Assembly (NCBI RefSeq): GCF_004354015.1
Contig: NZ_SMRU01000010.1
Location: 62,001-126,000 of the forward strand
Origin: Arthrobacter terricola
GTDB lineage: Bacteria; Actinomycetota; Actinomycetes; Actinomycetales; Micrococcaceae
DNA length: 64,000 nucleotides
Reading direction: 5' to 3'
Below the pieces are notes generated by a model. It had not been told where the DNA came from and did not search any database. It saw nothing but the letters and a program-made list of their open reading frames with translations. Position 1 is the first letter of the stretch. The number at the start of each line of letters is the position of its first letter. Shown one piece after another: positions 61,307 through 64,000 of this stretch. The position numbers were made by a program, and so were the translations under genes.

Positions 61307-62655
61307 GCCGTTGCCGCTCCGCTCTCGATTTTCCCGCCGGCCGTTGCTCCTGAGCCGGTTCCTGAGCCGTGGCCGCCCGTTGCGTTCTTCTTTTTCCGCG
61401 GATTAAGTCCGAAGATCGCCCGCACGAGAGGCGGCGCCGCGATGAACAAGACGATCAGCGATTGAATGACCAATACGATGTCGATCGGAGTCTGGGTCTG
61501 TGCCTGCATGGCGACGCCTCCGGCGCGGAACGCACCGAAGAGCAGCCCCGCGAAGAACGTCCCCCACGGCGTCGACCGACCAAGCAAGGCAACCGTAATG
61601 GCGTCGAAGCCGATTGACGCGGCGACACCTCCGGAGAGGTACTTTTCCGTCCCCGACACTTGGGCGATACCCGCCAGCCCGGCGAGCGCTCCAGCAAGCG
61701 CCATGACCAGGACCACGGCCCGGGGAACATTGATTCCCGCAGTGCGGGCCGCGCTCTGGTTGGCGCCCACCGCCCGGAATTCGAAGCCGAGGGTCGAACG
61801 GTTGAGGAGCCACCACACGAACACCGTTGCCAGCACTGCGACAAGGAACCCGGCATGGAGCCTGAACTGGGGTCCGAGGAGTTCCGGAAACAGTGCCGTT
61901 TGGTCCAGGAAGGGCGAGATCGGATTTGTCGAGCCTTTGCGCTGGAATGCCGGGGTGGTCAGGAGGAACAACAACAGGAAGTTGGCGATGTAGTTCAACA
62001 TGATGGTCACGATGACCTCATGGGCACCGGTCCGGGCCTTGAGGAGGCCCACGAGGCCACCCCAGAGGGCGCCGCCAACCAGTCCTGCAATGATCACCAC
62101 CACAAGGTGGAGCAGGAACGGCAGATGCCAGGTGAAGCCCACATAGGCCCCGAAGAGGGCGCCGAAGATGATCTGGCCTTGGGCGCCGATGTTGAAAAGT
62201 CCGGCCCGGAAAGCCAAGGCCACTCCGAGCCCGGCAAAGATCAAAGGCGTAGAGACCGTCAGGGTCTCAGTGATCGGGTACAGCTGGGCAGCCGTGTCCG
62301 CTCCGGCCCAATTGAACAGCGAGCCTTGCACCAATGCCACGTAGGGCTTGAAGACCTCACTGAGCATGTCCCCCGGCCGCGCGAAGAAATAGCCTGCGGT
62401 CTCCGCCACCCTGGGGTTGGTGACCGCCATCAGGATGCCGCCCAGCACAATGGCGAGAAGCACTGACAGCACCGAAACCATGGCGTTCCCGGTGACGATC
62501 TGGCGGAAAAGCGAGCCGCCCGCCGCGTGCGGGATGGTGCCGCCCTGGCTGGAAGCCGGCACCGGCGAAGGTGCCATGGCACCATCCGCGGTATCGAGCG
62601 CGACGTCGGTGGCGACGTCGTCGTCTTCGTCACGGGGTGTCTTGGCGTCAGGCAT
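61303..62655 (-). CDS. Nucleoside-type ABC transporter permease
   Basis: A 450-residue permease paired with the next one. After a polar N-terminus of about 50 residues it has ten or so helices, with AGLGVALAFRAGLFNIGAQG, LKARTGAHEVIVTIMLNYIA, GFEFRAVGANQSAARTAGIN (coupling loop) and GFDAITVALLGRSTPWG, typical of NupP-like subunits. It overlaps the ATPase gene by eight bases and the second permease by four. Confidence 0.93.
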   Translation of the reverse strand: MPDAKTPRDEDDDVATDVALDTADGAMAPSPVPASSQGGTIPHAAGGSLFRQIVTGNAMVSVLSVLLAIVLGGILMAVTNPRVAETAGYFFARPGDMLSEVFKPYVALVQGSLFNWAGADTAAQLYPITETLTVSTPLIFAGLGVALAFRAGLFNIGAQGQIIFGALFGAYVGFTWHLPFLLHLVVVIIAGLVGGALWGGLVGLLKARTGAHEVIVTIMLNYIANFLLLFLLTTPAFQRKGSTNPISPFLDQTALFPELLGPQFRLHAGFLVAVLATVFVWWLLNRSTLGFEFRAVGANQSAARTAGINVPRAVVLVMALAGALAGLAGIAQVSGTEKYLSGGVAASIGFDAITVALLGRSTPWGTFFAGLLFGAFRAGGVAMQAQTQTPIDIVLVIQSLIVLFIAAPPLVRAIFGLNPRKKKNATGGHGSGTGSGATAGGKIESGAATA

Positions 62656-64000
62656 GGGTTCCTCCTTCGTGGGTCTTCTGGGCGGTGAGTTCTGCCTCGT
62701 GCTCCGGGACGCCCGCCATCATCAGGCCGAGAACGTCGCGCGACGTACCCGCGGGGACGATTCCCACGAGCTTCCCGCGGTAGAGGACGGCGATCCGGTC
62801 GGCGAGCTCAAGCACTTCGTCGAGCTCGGTGGAAACGATCATCACCGGTGTTCCGTTGTCCCGTTCGGCGATGACCCGTTTGTGCACGAATTCGATCGAT
62901 CCGACGTCGAGTCCCCGGGTGGGTTGCGAGGCGATGAACAGCCGCAAAGGCCTCGACAGTTCCCTCGCGAGCACCACTTTTTGCTGGTTGCCGCCGGAGA
63001 GCGTGCCTACTGCCGCGTTGATCGACGGCGTCCTGACGTCGAACTCCTCGACCTTTTGCTCTGCGTGGGAGGCGATCTGTGCCGGCTTCATGCCGATTCC
63101 CTTGGCGAAAGGTGCCTTGTCATACAGGTCCAGGACCATGTTCTCGGAGATCGAGAAGGTCCCCACCAGGCCGTCGACCTTCCGGTCTTCAGGAACGAAC
63201 CCGACGCCGGCGGACAGGACCTGCTTGACGCTCTTGCCGAGGAGTTCAACGCCGTCGAGGGTGATGGAGCCCGTGACGTGCGGCTGGACTCCAAGGACGG
63301 CTTCCGTGAGTTCGGTCTGGCCGTTTCCTTGGACACCGGCGATAGCAAGCACTTCGCCTTGGGAAATATCGAAACTCAGCCCGTCCACGACGTGTTGGCC
63401 GTTCTGGTCCACCACTACGAGGTCACGGACTTTGAAGGTCGCGTCGCCGGGCTCTGCCGGCTTCTTTTCCAAGGTAAGGCTGACCGACCTGCCCACCATG
63501 GCGGAGGCGAGTTCGGTGGGGGAAGCCGAGGGATCGGCCGAACCGACCACCTTGCCACGGCGGATCACGGTGATGGTGTCCGAAATTTCCTTGACCTCGC
63601 GCAGCTTGTGCGAAATGAAGACAATAGATTTTCCGTCGGCCTTGAGCTGGCGGATGATGGCCAGGAGCTCGTCGGTTTCCTGCGGCGTAAGTACGGCGGT
63701 GGGCTCGTCGAGGATGAGGACTTCCGCATCCCGGACGAGTGCTTTGATGATCTCCACCCGTTGCTGGACACCCACAGGCAGGTCTTCCACCATGGCGTCC
63801 GGGTCCACGTCGAATCCGTATTGCTCCGAGATCGCCTGGATCTTGCGCCGGGTTTCGTCGAGGTTCAGGAAACCGGCGGCCTTGGTGGCCTCGTTGCCCA
63901 GCGCGACGTTTTCCGCCACCGTGAACACCGCAATCAGCATGAAGTGCTGGTGCACCATTCCGATTCCCGCTGCCATGGCATCTCCGGGTCCCTTGAAGAC
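62648..64000 (-). CDS. Nucleoside-type ABC transporter ATPase, N-terminus outside window
   Basis: The last 450 residues of a two-domain ATPase of about 510 residues that runs off the right edge; its frame is open to position 64000, with GDAMAAGIGMVHQHFML at the boundary. Domain 1 lacks only its Walker A part; VGVQQRVEIIKAL and VLILDEPTAVL are signature and Walker B. Domain 2 has a Walker A with Gln for Lys (GVQGNGQTEL), signature LSGGNQQKVVLAREL and the changed Walker B FIASQPTRGLD, as is normal for this family. A BMP-type binding lipoprotein gene is expected upstream. Confidence 0.94.
   Translation of the reverse strand, partial: VFKGPGDAMAAGIGMVHQHFMLIAVFTVAENVALGNEATKAAGFLNLDETRRKIQAISEQYGFDVDPDAMVEDLPVGVQQRVEIIKALVRDAEVLILDEPTAVLTPQETDELLAIIRQLKADGKSIVFISHKLREVKEISDTITVIRRGKVVGSADPSASPTELASAMVGRSVSLTLEKKPAEPGDATFKVRDLVVVDQNGQHVVDGLSFDISQGEVLAIAGVQGNGQTELTEAVLGVQPHVTGSITLDGVELLGKSVKQVLSAGVGFVPEDRKVDGLVGTFSISENMVLDLYDKAPFAKGIGMKPAQIASHAEQKVEEFDVRTPSINAAVGTLSGGNQQKVVLARELSRPLRLFIASQPTRGLDVGSIEFVHKRVIAERDNGTPVMIVSTELDEVLELADRIAVLYRGKLVGIVPAGTSRDVLGLMMAGVPEHEAELTAQKTHEGGTHA

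Overview
The window is a 64 kb piece of a high-GC actinobacterial chromosome. Protein wording, gene order and codon use point to the Micrococcaceae, most likely Arthrobacter or a close relative such as Pseudarthrobacter or Paenarthrobacter; this is inference, since no 16S rRNA gene is present. Supporting markers are a WhiB2-type regulator, the mycothiol enzyme Mca, a FemX-type peptidoglycan bridge enzyme, class II fructose bisphosphatase GlpX, actinobacterial DUFs (3499, 5719, 4245, 4307, 501, TIGR03089) and an A/GTG start placed 6-7 bases after a TANNNT box at many genes. I see no prophage, insertion sequence, integrase, CRISPR array or biosynthetic cluster. It is mostly core chromosome.

Layout. 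1-3.5 kb: a SpoIIM-type fragment divergent from an RDD membrane protein, then two tandem L,D-transpeptidases. 3.5-5.7 kb: DUF3499, Trm112-like protein and S-adenosylhomocysteinase in one minus-strand run. 5.8-11.8 kb: a degenerate metallopeptidase facing the run whiB2, giant membrane glycosyltransferase, DUF5719. 12-17.7 kb: TIGR03089, GtrA, then purK-purE, manA and femX. 17.8-22 kb: glpX divergent from DUF4245, carbonic anhydrase and fumC. 22-32 kb: Nudix hydrolase, orphan prepilin peptidase, unknown protein, PhoH, cis-prenyltransferase, hemolysin III, a frameshifted DUF255 gene, mca, DUF4307 and greA. 32-40 kb: rhomboid protease, ilvA, AI-2E-type exporter, galactose genes (epimerase, galT, galK) and a thiolase. 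40-46 kb: Bax inhibitor-1 protein and a complete branched-chain amino acid ABC transporter (livKHMGF). 46.4 kb: one tRNA with a UAA anticodon. 46.5-56 kb: ACT-GNAT protein, NDH-2, subtilase, Ppx, DUF501, FtsB-like protein, enolase, MazG and adenosine deaminase. 56-64 kb: two DedA proteins, then deoA, cdd and a nucleoside-type ABC transporter that leaves the window.

Functional themes are nucleoside salvage (transporter, Cdd, DeoA, adenosine deaminase), purine synthesis (PurK/PurE), envelope building (L,D-transpeptidases, FemX, glycosyltransferase, prenyltransferase, FtsB-like protein), sugar and central carbon metabolism (ManA, GalT/GalK, GlpX, FumC, enolase), branched-chain amino acid import with IlvA next door, and redox or thiol metabolism (Mca, NDH-2, SahH). 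Several blocks follow the gene order I remember from Mycobacterium tuberculosis (whiB2-purE region, greA-mca-Rv1086 region, mazG-eno-ppx region).

The most notable observations are: two copies of a large imperfect palindrome with the same outer arms; a glycosyltransferase whose only sensible start appears to be a CTG overlapping the whiB2 stop; a short-variable-arm tRNA with a UAA anticodon; widespread TANNNT-N6-A/GTG leaderless promoters; a one-base frameshift in a conserved DUF255 gene; and several hairpins that look like terminators or attenuators. I did not find a convincing undescribed multi-gene system.
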